From the NCBI RefSeq assembly GCF_014656545.1, contig NZ_BNDS01000022.1:1-64000 (forward strand): 64,000 nt of DNA, given 5' to 3'. Of this stretch, positions 20,301 to 28,940 are shown one piece after another; the first letter of the stretch is position 1, and each line of letters starts with the position of its first letter. The DNA comes from Neobacillus kokaensis (lineage in GTDB: Bacteria > Bacillota > Bacilli > Bacillales > Cytobacillaceae). Under the pieces are notes generated by a model, which searched no databases, had not been told where the DNA came from, and worked only from the letters and a program-made list of their open reading frames with translations. Both the position numbers and the translations under genes were made by a program.

Positions 20301-21164
20301 GTGTTGACAGATCTTGAGCCGGGAAAAGATTATGTGGCGGAAGTGTACGTGGAAAATAATAGCGATGTTAAGGCAGAATTAAAAGTAGCCATCTCGGATG
20401 ACAAGGAAGTTAGCAACTACACGCTTCGCAGCCTGCAAAAGAACTATGTTAAAGCAGATTCACATGCTTCCAATGATGGCTACAATAGCAAAATGCAAAG
20501 AATGCAAGTAAGTTTTACAGCAGCCTCTAAGAAGGCCGAGTTAGTTCTTAGCCGTGATGCAGGTGAAGGAAATACGAAATTTGATGATATTCGAATCGTT
20601 CAAAAGTCTTTAAAAAATCAAGTATCACCAAAGGTATTCCAGCAGGACTTTGAATTAGTCGTTCAAGGGATTTACCCATTTGTGATCGGCAATTCGGAAG
20701 GAGTAGCAGATAACCGGATTCACCTTTCTGAATTACATGCCCCATATACACAAAAGGGCTGGGCAGGTAAAAAGCTGGTCGATGACGTGATTGCAGGTAA
20801 ATGGTCGGTGAAAGTGAATACTGGCAGCAAGGGTCTGACGTATCGCACGATTCCACAGCATTTCCACTTTGATCCAGGCGTGAAATATAAGGTTTCATTT
20901 GACTATCAAACGACAGTCAATTCCTATCGCTTTATCTCAGGGGACCAGGAAATTGATGCTCGAGACATTACGGCTGTCAAAGGACTGAGTGTGAATGACA
21001 AGCTTTCGGCTTCAACCGACACCAAAACGGCTGAGTTTACTGTCACAGGCTCTGATAATGGGCAAACCTACATCGGAATCTTCAGCGACGGTACTCCACT
21101 AAACGGAGACACCGGTGCAGGAACCTTCATCCTAGACAACTTGCGAATTGAACGTTTGGATTAA
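17365..21164 (+). pseudogene. second GH101 gene, disrupted by a one-base deletion
   Basis: The TTG start at 17365 follows AAAGGAGGAGAG, as in GH101 gene 1. The first frame runs to a stop at 19239 (after the residues LYSGTLQNG) and the second continues from about 19240 to 21164. In gene 1 the matching bases read ACACGTGCC; here a G is missing between C19225 and T19226 (ACGC-TGC), which causes the shift. The break lies just before the barrel segment carrying the nucleophile (YLDVW) and acid/base (ATEYS in place of TTEFG). Neither fragment is a complete enzyme. The protein lacks the first LamG domain and Gly-rich linker of gene 1 but is otherwise collinear, with long blocks of nearly identical DNA. 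A sequencing error, or a residual functional role, cannot be ruled out. Confidence 0.85.
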
Positions 21165-21171
21165 TAATGTA

Positions 21172-21210
21172 GAAGCAAGGGGGACGGACGGCTCCCTTGC
21201 TTCTATTTTT
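21172..21210 (+). terminator. terminator of the second GH101 gene
   Basis: GAAGCAAGGGGGAC pairs with GGCTCCCTTGCTTC, followed by TATTTTTATT. It is the counterpart of 4645-4684. Confidence 0.8.
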
Positions 21211-21390
21211 ATTAGGCTAAGTTCTTTTATCCTTCTAAAAAGCTAGACTGTATCGTGATATTAGTTGTGTTATATTTTTACTATATAAAGAAAATGATGA
21301 CGTTTTTAAGCAGTAATTTATTGTCTAGGGAAGGAAGTGCAAGGACAGCTCAAGCACTCTCGAGAAATCTGGTCAAGAGGAGGGACTTCA

Positions 21391-22236
21391 ATGACATTTA
21401 GTGTAAGTGACCAGCTAAAGGTTTCGTTGTTTGATGTGAAGAAGATTCAGTATAAGTCGCGGGTGATCTTTGATTATGTGCAGTCTTGCTACACCGTTGC
21501 TTACATAAAGAAGGGCGAGGTTATAACTACCTTTGAAGGGAAAGAGTATGTGGCGAAGTCAGGGGATGTGATGATTCACCGGCCGCATAAGCCGTTTAAT
21601 GTTATTTCAAAAACGGATGGGATTCACTATCTTTTTAACATTGACTTAAAGGTAATGGAGGAAGTGGATTACTTTAGCCTGTATCCACTCGGGAAAGTAG
21701 TGAAAATTCGCGACCCCATTCTGTATGAGAAAAAGTTTGATGAACTAAGAAGCATCTGGCTGCAGGAAACAAACGATTACAGAACGGTCCAGTCGAGTTT
21801 TCTAGCATTCTCCTTGCTTTATGAAATTTTGGAAAGCTCAAAGTTTGGCGGAAAACGAACCCCGAACGAGTCGTATATTACCGACCGTTTTAACAATGTT
21901 CTACATTATATCGAAAACAACTTAGGAGAAAATATTACACGTGATGAATTAGCCCAGATTTATCACATGAATCCAGTATATTTTAGCCGTGTTTTCAAAG
22001 AAATTTACGGTCTGACACCGATGAAAATGGTAAAAAAATTAAGGATGCTGCAAGCCAAGCGACTGCTGGAGACAACGGACCAAACAATTGAAGCCATTGC
22101 CCAAAAATGTGGGTTTTGCGATTCGCCCCATTTCACCCACACGTTTCGGAGGGCTTTTAATATATCCCCAAGTGAATATCGGAAAAGTATCAAAAATACA
22201 AAAAGAACAATCATCTCTACATTGTTAGATGAATAG
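21391..22236 (+). CDS. AraC-family transcriptional regulator
   Basis: ATG 21391 lies 7 bases after AGGAGGG, giving 281 aa. The N-terminal half is cupin-like (VAKSGDVMIHRPHKPF), as in sugar-sensing AraC proteins. The C-terminal about 100 residues carry two helix-turn-helix motifs; the first recognition region includes MNPVYFSRVFKE and the second ends in SPSEYRKS. It sits at the end of the GH101/GH31/GH36/ABC block and is the obvious local regulator. The paired ACAATAT repeats in front of both GH101 genes are candidate targets. The effector is unknown and is presumably a released sugar. Confidence 0.87.
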   Translation: MTFSVSDQLKVSLFDVKKIQYKSRVIFDYVQSCYTVAYIKKGEVITTFEGKEYVAKSGDVMIHRPHKPFNVISKTDGIHYLFNIDLKVMEEVDYFSLYPLGKVVKIRDPILYEKKFDELRSIWLQETNDYRTVQSSFLAFSLLYEILESSKFGGKRTPNESYITDRFNNVLHYIENNLGENITRDELAQIYHMNPVYFSRVFKEIYGLTPMKMVKKLRMLQAKRLLETTDQTIEAIAQKCGFCDSPHFTHTFRRAFNISPSEYRKSIKNTKRTIISTLLDE

Positions 22237-22435
22237 AAGTTTACTACTATATATATGTAAAGAGTTTTTAAACGCGTTTAAACTAAGTGTTTATAAGGAT
22301 TGTTAGTCTTTTACTAAATGTAAATAATTTAAAAGAAGAGTGAATTGTTACGGTAGAAGGCTTTAGCGTCACTTTTGTTTTCGATATTAATTTTACAAGC
22401 GGAATAGTTCTATTTGCCTAAATATTAACGGCTTC

Positions 22436-22600
22436 TTGACAATAATCATCTTGTTAGGAGGCTGTTTTTATAAAGAATCCCGTTTATTGAAATCGCTTTC
22501 CAAAATAGGAATACGATGGGGAGAAATGTCATTTCCGGTGATTATTATTTTTCTTTGGGGAAGTGTTATCGCTTATATCTTAAGTGGGGAGCAGCCTTAA
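22436..22600 (+). CDS. doubtful small membrane peptide
   Basis: A TTG-initiated frame of 54 codons has two hydrophobic stretches, near its start and near its end (FPVIIIFLWGSVIAYIL). No ribosome binding site fits the TTG; an internal ATG at 22526 would leave only 24 residues. A cre-like motif lies inside the frame. It may be a gene remnant. Confidence 0.2.
   Translation: MTIIILLGGCFYKESRLLKSLSKIGIRWGEMSFPVIIIFLWGSVIAYILSGEQP
22488..22501 (+). promoter_or_regulatory. candidate cre (CcpA) site
   Basis: TGAAATCGCTTTCC matches the cre consensus TGWAANCGNTNWCA at all but the last position. It lies over 400 bp upstream of the GH16 start, so it could act on an unseen promoter or as a roadblock. 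Confidence 0.45.
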
Positions 22601-22720
22601 CATTTTCTGGGTATGAATCCGAGGTTAGCTAGCATAATTTTCATCACATAGCAAGCCTGCCAGCTTACTACAGGTTTATAAACATAGTACTAGATAACAA
22701 GTACTAGTTTGTAATAGATC

Positions 22721-22766
22721 GGCCGCACATAGGATGATACTTTTGGCGAGTGCTCCTAAAGCGGCC
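22721..22766 (+). ncRNA. possible structured RNA leader element
   Basis: GGCCGC (22721-22726) pairs with GCGGCC (22761-22766), and AGGA (22731-22734) with TCCT (22754-22757) inside it. This gives a two-helix hairpin with a loop of about 19 bases, roughly 160 bp before the GH16 start. It matches no riboswitch class known to me and could be chance. Confidence 0.25.
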
Positions 22767-22924
22767 AGGCAAGACTCTTACAAAAGAATCTTAGTGTAAT
22801 TTTATCACTTAGATTGAAAATGTAAACGGGTTAAGCATGCCATTAAGGGAGTTGATTAATAGGTAAGTACTTACTCTTGTGGTTTGACGTCAAAAATTTA
22901 CCGATTTTTTAGAGGAGGATACTA

Positions 22925-23818
22925 ATGGAGAAGAAAATCAGTAAGAGATTGATGGGAGTTTTGGTAAGTGGTTTATCCGTTGCACTGTTAATGGGATGTA
23001 TTAGTTCGAATTCTTATGCAGCAAGTCCTAATAAAGCGGAAATAAAAATGTTAACAAAGGAAGAAATAAAAGAACAAAAGGAAAAAAGAAAGAGAGAAAA
23101 GAAAGAAATTAAAGAAATGGAGAAAAAAGGCTGGGAGCTTTCATTTTTAGATAATTTTGAAGGGGACGAATTAGATACTAGTAAGTGGTCACACTCTCCT
23201 GAATGGAAAAGAAAGGATGGATATTGGTCTAATGATGAAGCCTTTTTGGACGGAAAAGGAAATTTAATTATTCAAATAAGTGAAAGAGATGGAAATTATT
23301 ATTCAGGTGCTGTCACAACAAGAGGTAAATTTGAGCAGGCATATGGTTATTATGAAATGCGTGCAAAGCTGCCAAATGATGAAGGATTCTGGAGTGCATT
23401 TTGGCTGATGACAGATGGGGCACATACAGTTGGTGATGAAGGAAGAGACGGAACAGAAATCGATATTGTGGAAACTCCGTTTGCCTATAAAAATAACGAT
23501 ACCGTAGTACATGCGCTACATTGGGATGGCTATGGTGAAGATCACAAAAGTGCTGGTGCATATCCTGTCGTTCCAGGAATTTATGAAGGCTTTCATACAT
23601 TTGCATTAGATTGGAATGAAAAAGAATATATATTCTATATTGACGGCAAAGAAACTTGGAGAACGGATGCCGGTGGTGTTTCTAGAGTACCTGCCTTTGT
23701 TCAAATTACAGCTGAAGTAGGTACATGGGGCGGTAATGTAAAGAACGCCAATCTTCCTGCCCAAATGGTAGTGGACTATGTACGGGTATACGAGAAAAAC
23801 AACAAGCAACGAGATTAA
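22925..23818 (+). CDS. secreted GH16 endo-glycanase (probable lipoprotein)
   Basis: ATG follows AGAGGAGG. A signal region ending in LLMGC suggests a lipoprotein, followed by a very charged Lys/Glu helix (about 38-70) that probably spaces the enzyme from the membrane. The GH16 jelly roll covers about 75-290. The catalytic motif is EIDIVE (ExDxxE, the form with a beta-bulge found in laminarinase-like rather than lichenase-type members). The substrate is a beta-glucan or galactan of unknown type. It opens the second half of the glycan island after a long leader, and no local sugar importer follows it. Confidence 0.85.
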   Translation: MEKKISKRLMGVLVSGLSVALLMGCISSNSYAASPNKAEIKMLTKEEIKEQKEKRKREKKEIKEMEKKGWELSFLDNFEGDELDTSKWSHSPEWKRKDGYWSNDEAFLDGKGNLIIQISERDGNYYSGAVTTRGKFEQAYGYYEMRAKLPNDEGFWSAFWLMTDGAHTVGDEGRDGTEIDIVETPFAYKNNDTVVHALHWDGYGEDHKSAGAYPVVPGIYEGFHTFALDWNEKEYIFYIDGKETWRTDAGGVSRVPAFVQITAEVGTWGGNVKNANLPAQMVVDYVRVYEKNNKQRD

Positions 23819-24131
23819 TATAAATAAATACTAATGAGAGATTATCCCTAAAATGTAAAAGTAATTAAGTTTACATTTTAGGGATTACTTATGCTATGGA
23901 ATAAAAAGTATCAATTATACAAAAGAAAGAATCATCCCTACATGGTTAGATACTAAGAACTTTGTTACGATTATTAAAAAGTTTGGTAAACATGGTTAAA
24001 TCCGTTGCTTTAAAGGAATAGTAGAATCTTGATTATGGGGAAACGACAGATGCATATTACTGGATGAATCTTTCAACTATTGGTTTCTATTTTACAAGTA
24101 ATATAGACCTTTACATTAGGGGGCTGCCGGT
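23819..24131 (+). other. non-coding gap with a perfect inverted repeat
   Basis: Contains the 16-bp perfect inverted repeat described at 23844-23885 and, further on, AT-rich sequence leading to the GH20 start (AGGGGG 8 bases before ATG). No gene is seen. Confidence 0.5.
23844..23885 (+). terminator. perfect 16-bp inverted repeat after GH16
   Basis: ATCCCTAAAATGTAAA (23844-23859) and its exact reverse complement (23870-23885) flank a 10-base loop. No T-run follows, so it may be a factor-dependent terminator, an RNA stabiliser or a small repeat element. Confidence 0.5.
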
Positions 24132-26021
24132 ATGGAAATACAATTATTGGGCTTAGAGAAGCAGCTAATTCCTGGTATCAGTGAAATTGCAAATCTAGTA
24201 AACCTTCAATTAACTGATAAAGGAATTCCGATTCAGGTGGAAAAAACAGAATCAGGTATTCATATTCAATATGATGGTAATAAAGGTATCATCTCCTATC
24301 AAGAATCCCATCAATTCTTCCGTGCACTTGGACTATTAATGGAAGGAATGAGAGGGGGCGGCCCGTTTGAAATAACAGAAAACCCCGTCTATAACAGCCT
24401 GGGTGTTATGATTGACTGCTCCAGAAATGCCGTTTTAAAGATTGAAGCCTTTCAAAAAATCATTAAACATCTTGCGTTGATGGGATATTCAACCGTACAG
24501 CTGTATACAGAGGATATTTATGAAATAGAAGAGTATCCGTATTTTGGCTATATGCGCGGCCGTTACACCGGGGAACAGCTAAAGACAATGGACCAGTATG
24601 CCGACCAGTTTGGTATCGAGCTTGTCCCATGTATTCAAACACTTGCCCATTTGGGGACGGCACTCAAATGGAATGCCTTTTCCGATATTGTTGATTGTAA
24701 TGATATCTTACTAATTGATGAGGAGAAAACCTATCAATTAATTGATGCTATGTTCCGGACGATGTCTGAACATATATCCAGCAGAAAAATCAATATCGGT
24801 ATGGATGAGGCCCATATGATGGGGCTGGGCAAATATCTTGATAAGCATGGTTATCAAGATAGATCCACACTGATGTTAAAGCATTTTGGCCGCGTTATGG
24901 AAATCGCTAGAAAGTACGGCTACAAGCCAATGATGTGGAGCGATATGTTTTTCCGTCTGGCAAGCGGGGGGGCATATTATGATACCGACAGTCCGATTCG
25001 GCAGGACGTTATCGATATGATTCCTGATGATATTTCACTCGTTTATTGGGATTACTATTCTGTCGATCCCGAAAAATATGATGGCATGTTAATAAAACAC
25101 AAGCAGCTATGTGACAAGATTATTTTTGCAGGTGGTGCTTGGAAGTGGATGGGCTTTGCGCCAAACAATCAATTTAGCCGTCATGTGGGTGAAATGGCGC
25201 ATAATAGCTGCGTACGCAATGGAATTAAAGAGGTGTTAATCACAGCGTGGGGTGATAATGGCGCCGAGGCTTCAATCTATTCCATTCTTCCAACATTACA
25301 GCTGTGGGCGGAGCTGTGTTATGCAGGGAATTCTGAAATAAGGCATCTTTCGGAACGCTTTCTCACCTGTACCGGCGGTAATTATGTTGATTTCATGAAC
25401 TTGGATATGACAATGCTCGTGCCTGATAACACGTTAGGCAGCGTCCACTCTATTAATCCGCAAAAATATTTATTGTATCAGGATGTATTATGCGGATTAT
25501 TTGACAAACATGTGATTCCTAATGAATATGCTGCCCATTTTGACCGCTGTACAGTTTTTTTTGAACAGTGTATTGCTAGAAATCCGAAATGGAAGAAGGT
25601 CTTCCAGACACAGCATGCATTAAGCAGATTACTAGCATTAAAATGTGAAGCCGGAATTAACATACGCAAGGCTTATAACAACAATAAGCAGGATATTCTG
25701 TCAGCATATTGTTACTCACTCTTGCCGGAAATGAAAAAGCGGGCGGAGGAGTTCATAAAAGTTTATCGTGCCCAGTGGCTGGAGGAGAATAAAATATTTG
25801 GCCTCGACGTATTTGATCTTAGAATGGGCGGAATGCTGCAGCGAATCCAGACCGCGATTGACCGGATCGATGATTACTTGTTAGGCAGAATAAGCGAGCT
25901 AGAAGAATTGGAAGAGGACATTCTCTATTTCGACTGTCGGGAACAGGACGGAGAATCCAAAGCCATCAGTGCCAATCTATGGCATACAATTGCCACGCCT
26001 TCTGTTATCGCCGGGGTTTAG
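24132..26021 (+). CDS. cytoplasmic GH20 beta-N-acetylhexosaminidase (GH20C-like)
   Basis: This 629-aa protein has no signal peptide. An N-terminal GH20b-like alpha/beta domain (about 1-95) precedes a GH20 barrel. The catalytic pair is D225-E226 in GMDEAHMMGLGKY, and the closing motif LITAWGDNGAE contributes substrate contacts. It resembles the intracellular streptococcal GH20C branch, which removes terminal beta-GlcNAc/GalNAc from imported oligosaccharides. A helical C-terminal region of about 200 residues follows the barrel. Being cytoplasmic, it needs an importer; the CUT1 system at 14019-17147 is the nearest candidate. The sulfatase and maturase downstream suggest some substrates are sulfated. 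Confidence 0.88.
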   Translation: MEIQLLGLEKQLIPGISEIANLVNLQLTDKGIPIQVEKTESGIHIQYDGNKGIISYQESHQFFRALGLLMEGMRGGGPFEITENPVYNSLGVMIDCSRNAVLKIEAFQKIIKHLALMGYSTVQLYTEDIYEIEEYPYFGYMRGRYTGEQLKTMDQYADQFGIELVPCIQTLAHLGTALKWNAFSDIVDCNDILLIDEEKTYQLIDAMFRTMSEHISSRKINIGMDEAHMMGLGKYLDKHGYQDRSTLMLKHFGRVMEIARKYGYKPMMWSDMFFRLASGGAYYDTDSPIRQDVIDMIPDDISLVYWDYYSVDPEKYDGMLIKHKQLCDKIIFAGGAWKWMGFAPNNQFSRHVGEMAHNSCVRNGIKEVLITAWGDNGAEASIYSILPTLQLWAELCYAGNSEIRHLSERFLTCTGGNYVDFMNLDMTMLVPDNTLGSVHSINPQKYLLYQDVLCGLFDKHVIPNEYAAHFDRCTVFFEQCIARNPKWKKVFQTQHALSRLLALKCEAGINIRKAYNNNKQDILSAYCYSLLPEMKKRAEEFIKVYRAQWLEENKIFGLDVFDLRMGGMLQRIQTAIDRIDDYLLGRISELEELEEDILYFDCREQDGESKAISANLWHTIATPSVIAGV

Positions 26022-26195
26022 AATCAAAAAGGCGCTTTTCTTCTTCTTTAACTTACCTGGATGATATTAGATTTTTATTTCAAAATCTTAATAAAAGCCA
26101 GCATGAAAATTGTGAATGCTCCAGTTTCTGGTACCAAGTAACTTAACTGTAAGTTTGTACTTTTTTACAATAATACAAGGAAGGTGGATTACTTA

Positions 26196-27575
26196 ATGAG
26201 AATTCTTTACTTAGATTTGGACTCACTTCGCCCCGATCATATCGGCGCTTACGGATACCACAGGGACACAACACCGAATATTGACAAGGTTGCCAAAGAG
26301 GGTGTGACGTTTACGAATTATTACTGTTCAGACGCACCATGTCTGCCCTCCCGCTCCGCTTTAATGTCGGGGAGATTTGGAATTCATAATGGTATTGTCG
26401 GTCACGGAGGAACGGCAGCGGATATGAGACGCGAAGGTCCGAGCCGCGGTTTCAGCGATCGATTGGCTGGTCAAAGCCTTCCAGGAAAACTAAGAAGGTT
26501 AGGCTATAAAACGACGACTATCAGTACTTTTGCGGAACGGCATTCTGCCTGGACCTTTAATGCTGGGTTTAATGAAGTATTCAATATTGGCAGAAATGGC
26601 GGTGAATCCGCGGAACATGTGCTGCCGGTCGCTCTTAAATGGTTAGAGGACAATGGCGATTCAGACAATTGGTTTCTGCATTTGAATTTCTGGGATCCGC
26701 ATACCCCATACCGAACACCAGATGAATTTGGAAATCCTTTCGAAAACGATCCGCTGCCTGAGTGGCTGACGGAAGAAGTGTTTGATGAACACAAGAAGCT
26801 TGTAAGACAGCATAGTATCGATCATATGAATGAGCTTGCGAAGACACATTATTTCAGATGGTCGCGCCACGGGAAGCAAATTGAAGAATACAATGATTTG
26901 CGGGTTATTATTGACAATTATGATTGTGCGATCCGCTATATGGATGAACATGTCGGCCAGGTATTAAGGAAGTTGGAAGAGCTGGGTGTGATGGAAGATA
27001 CAGCCATCCTGATAAGTGCTGATCACGGGGAAAATATGGGAGAGTTAGGAATCTACTCAGAACATGGGACGGCGGATCAAGGAACATGCCGAATTCCGAT
27101 GATTATTCGCTGGCCAAACGGCTTAAAGGGAACAGTGGATGAGGGTCTGCATTATCATCTCGACCTTGCTCCTACGCTTACTAGTTTGCTAGATGGCGAG
27201 AAGGCCCCGTTATGGGATGGGCAAAGCTACGCGGATAGTATTTTAAATGGTTCCGACACGGGACGGGAATACCTCGTTGTATCCCAATGTGCCCATGTTT
27301 GCCAGCGGAGCGTCAGATTCGGGGACTGGCTCTATATTCGTACTTACCATGACGGGAATAATGGATTCCCTAAAGAAATGCTGTTTAATTTAAAGGAGGA
27401 TCCTTATGAACAGCATGATCTTGCTGAAGAGCGCCGTGACATTTGTAAAGAGGCCGTTTATTTCCTTAATGAGTGGCATGATGACATGATGTCGACGATG
27501 GACATTGATGTGGACCCGCTCTGGACCGTTATGAAAGAAGGCGGGCCATTGCACGCCAAGGAATTCAAACGATAG
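26196..27575 (+). CDS. cytoplasmic type-I sulfatase, Cys-type
   Basis: ATG 26196 has AAGGAAGGTGG eight bases upstream, better than the in-frame GTG at 26184. The S1-family alkaline-phosphatase fold is shown by the metal-binding start YLDLDSLRPDH and the active-site motif C49-LPSR. C49 must be oxidised to formylglycine for activity. A later SADHGENMGE supplies further metal and active-site ligands. The absence of a signal peptide is notable because many glycan sulfatases are secreted. With the GH20 enzyme upstream and the maturase 54 bp downstream, it likely removes sulfate from imported HexNAc-containing oligosaccharides. The exact sugar and position are unknown. Confidence 0.88.
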   Translation: MRILYLDLDSLRPDHIGAYGYHRDTTPNIDKVAKEGVTFTNYYCSDAPCLPSRSALMSGRFGIHNGIVGHGGTAADMRREGPSRGFSDRLAGQSLPGKLRRLGYKTTTISTFAERHSAWTFNAGFNEVFNIGRNGGESAEHVLPVALKWLEDNGDSDNWFLHLNFWDPHTPYRTPDEFGNPFENDPLPEWLTEEVFDEHKKLVRQHSIDHMNELAKTHYFRWSRHGKQIEEYNDLRVIIDNYDCAIRYMDEHVGQVLRKLEELGVMEDTAILISADHGENMGELGIYSEHGTADQGTCRIPMIIRWPNGLKGTVDEGLHYHLDLAPTLTSLLDGEKAPLWDGQSYADSILNGSDTGREYLVVSQCAHVCQRSVRFGDWLYIRTYHDGNNGFPKEMLFNLKEDPYEQHDLAEERRDICKEAVYFLNEWHDDMMSTMDIDVDPLWTVMKEGGPLHAKEFKR

Positions 27576-27581
27576 TCTTGT

Positions 27582-27610
27582 GCCCTGATGGTTTTTCCAT
27601 CAGGGCTTTC
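27582..27610 (+). terminator. hairpin between sulfatase and maturase
   Basis: GCCCTGATGG and CCATCAGGGC form a perfect 10-bp stem around TTTTT, followed by TTTC. It may only attenuate, leaving the maturase as the minor product. Confidence 0.65.
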
Positions 27611-27629
27611 AAAATGAGGAGGATGGCAA

Positions 27630-28874
27630 ATGAGCACTGGCTGTTTGACGACTGCGCATCAGAATATCAACGTAATGTGGAAGACGGTTTCCGAAGATTG
27701 TAATTTGGCCTGTGAATATTGTTATTACAGCACCTGTGGCGGCAAGCCGGGGAAAAAGATTAACCACATTGATTCTGTTGTTTTGGAAAAATTCATAAAG
27801 GAATACATGGAACGCTCAAAAGGGGCTGCCACCTTTGCATGGCAGGGGGGCGAACCGCTTTTAGCAGGCCTAGACTTTTTCGAAGAAGTAGTGGCCCTTC
27901 AAGCGAAATATGCACCCAAAAATACGATCATCAGCAATTCCTTGCAAACGAATGGAACGTTAATTACGGACAAATGGGCCGCCTTTTTTAAAAAGTATAA
28001 CTTCTTAATCGGGGTCAGTCTGGATGGAACAAGAGAGATTCATGATGCAAAAAGGGTAGACTCGAGCGGCCAGGGCAGTTTCGACCGGGTCATGCGGGGA
28101 ATTAACTATCTTCGCAGTCATCGGGTGGACTTCAACATTTTATCAGTGATTCATAAGGGGAATGTGACAAAAGCTTCTGAGATGATATGTTTTTTTGAAT
28201 CTGAGGGATTTCAATTTGTCCAATTTATTCCATGTATGGACTTCCGTGCGCAGGAAATTAACAAGCTGGGTGTTTATGACATCACACCGAAGGAATATGG
28301 CGATTTCCTATGTGAGGCATTTGATTATTGGTATAATAACGGAGAACCGCGGACATCAATCCGCTTTTTTGATGAAATGCTGAATGTATATGTTAATCGC
28401 GAGCCAGGGTCGTGTATTCACCGTGCGTCCTGTCCGCAAACGATTATATTAGAGCAAAATGGCGATGCGTTTCCATGTGACTTTTTTATTCACCCAAATT
28501 GGAAGATTGGTAATGTCGGAACCGATTCAATTGATGAAATTTTAGCACATCCTTTATATGATAAATTTTTAGCAATGAAACCGAATTTGCCTGATCCTTG
28601 CAAAACATGCGAGTGGAAAAAGCTTTGTCACGGAGGCTGCCCACGTAATCGGGAATGGGGACCAGAGCTTGCGACATCTGATGTAGATTACTTTTGCTCT
28701 AGCTACAAGCGAATCTACAGCTATGCCGACGAACGCATGAAACAGCTAGGCGACCGGGTTCGAGCCAGACTATTTCAGCAGAACCTGGCACACTACTACA
28801 ACGGTAAACACCCAAAACGCAACGACCCCTGTCCATGCGGCAGCGGCAAAAAATACAAACAATGCTGCGGATGA
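27630..28874 (+). CDS. anaerobic sulfatase-maturating radical SAM enzyme (anSME) with C-terminal SEC-C motif
   Basis: ATG lies 6 bases after GAGGAGG. This 414-aa enzyme converts the active-site Cys (or Ser) of sulfatases to formylglycine using S-adenosylmethionine. The radical SAM cluster is C24-x3-C28-x2-C31 ([10 protein letters not shown]), followed by the SAM-binding WQGGEPLL and two further Fe-S clusters from the C-terminal SPASM-type cysteines ([28 protein letters not shown]). The last about 20 residues ([16 protein letters not shown]) are a zinc-binding SEC-C motif like that at the end of SecA. The adjacent sulfatase is the obvious client. Confidence 0.92.
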   Translation: MSTGCLTTAHQNINVMWKTVSEDCNLACEYCYYSTCGGKPGKKINHIDSVVLEKFIKEYMERSKGAATFAWQGGEPLLAGLDFFEEVVALQAKYAPKNTIISNSLQTNGTLITDKWAAFFKKYNFLIGVSLDGTREIHDAKRVDSSGQGSFDRVMRGINYLRSHRVDFNILSVIHKGNVTKASEMICFFESEGFQFVQFIPCMDFRAQEINKLGVYDITPKEYGDFLCEAFDYWYNNGEPRTSIRFFDEMLNVYVNREPGSCIHRASCPQTIILEQNGDAFPCDFFIHPNWKIGNVGTDSIDEILAHPLYDKFLAMKPNLPDPCKTCEWKKLCHGGCPRNREWGPELATSDVDYFCSSYKRIYSYADERMKQLGDRVRARLFQQNLAHYYNGKHPKRNDPCPCGSGKKYKQCCG

Positions 28875-28940
28875 GACTTCGAGCCGGTTCAGCTTTCAGG
28901 TAAAGATAGAGTCCTGGGATCTTTAAAGGTGGTTTAATCG

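Larger units (their letters stand above)
22237..22924 (+). other. 688-bp gap with palindromes and a possible structured leader
   Basis: The gap holds a 16-bp palindrome TTTAAACGCGTTTAAA (22267-22282), a cre-like site (22488-22501), a doubtful 54-codon reading frame (22436-22600), two AGTACTAG repeats 14 bp apart (22686-22693, 22700-22707), and a GGCCGC...GCGGCC hairpin (22721-22766). No convincing gene is seen. Such a long leader before the GH16 gene is unusual in this window. Confidence 0.5.

Noticed and set aside
22267-22282. The palindrome TTTAAACGCGTTTAAA as a cre site
   Set aside because: Its centre is GC, not CG, so it does not fit the cre consensus.
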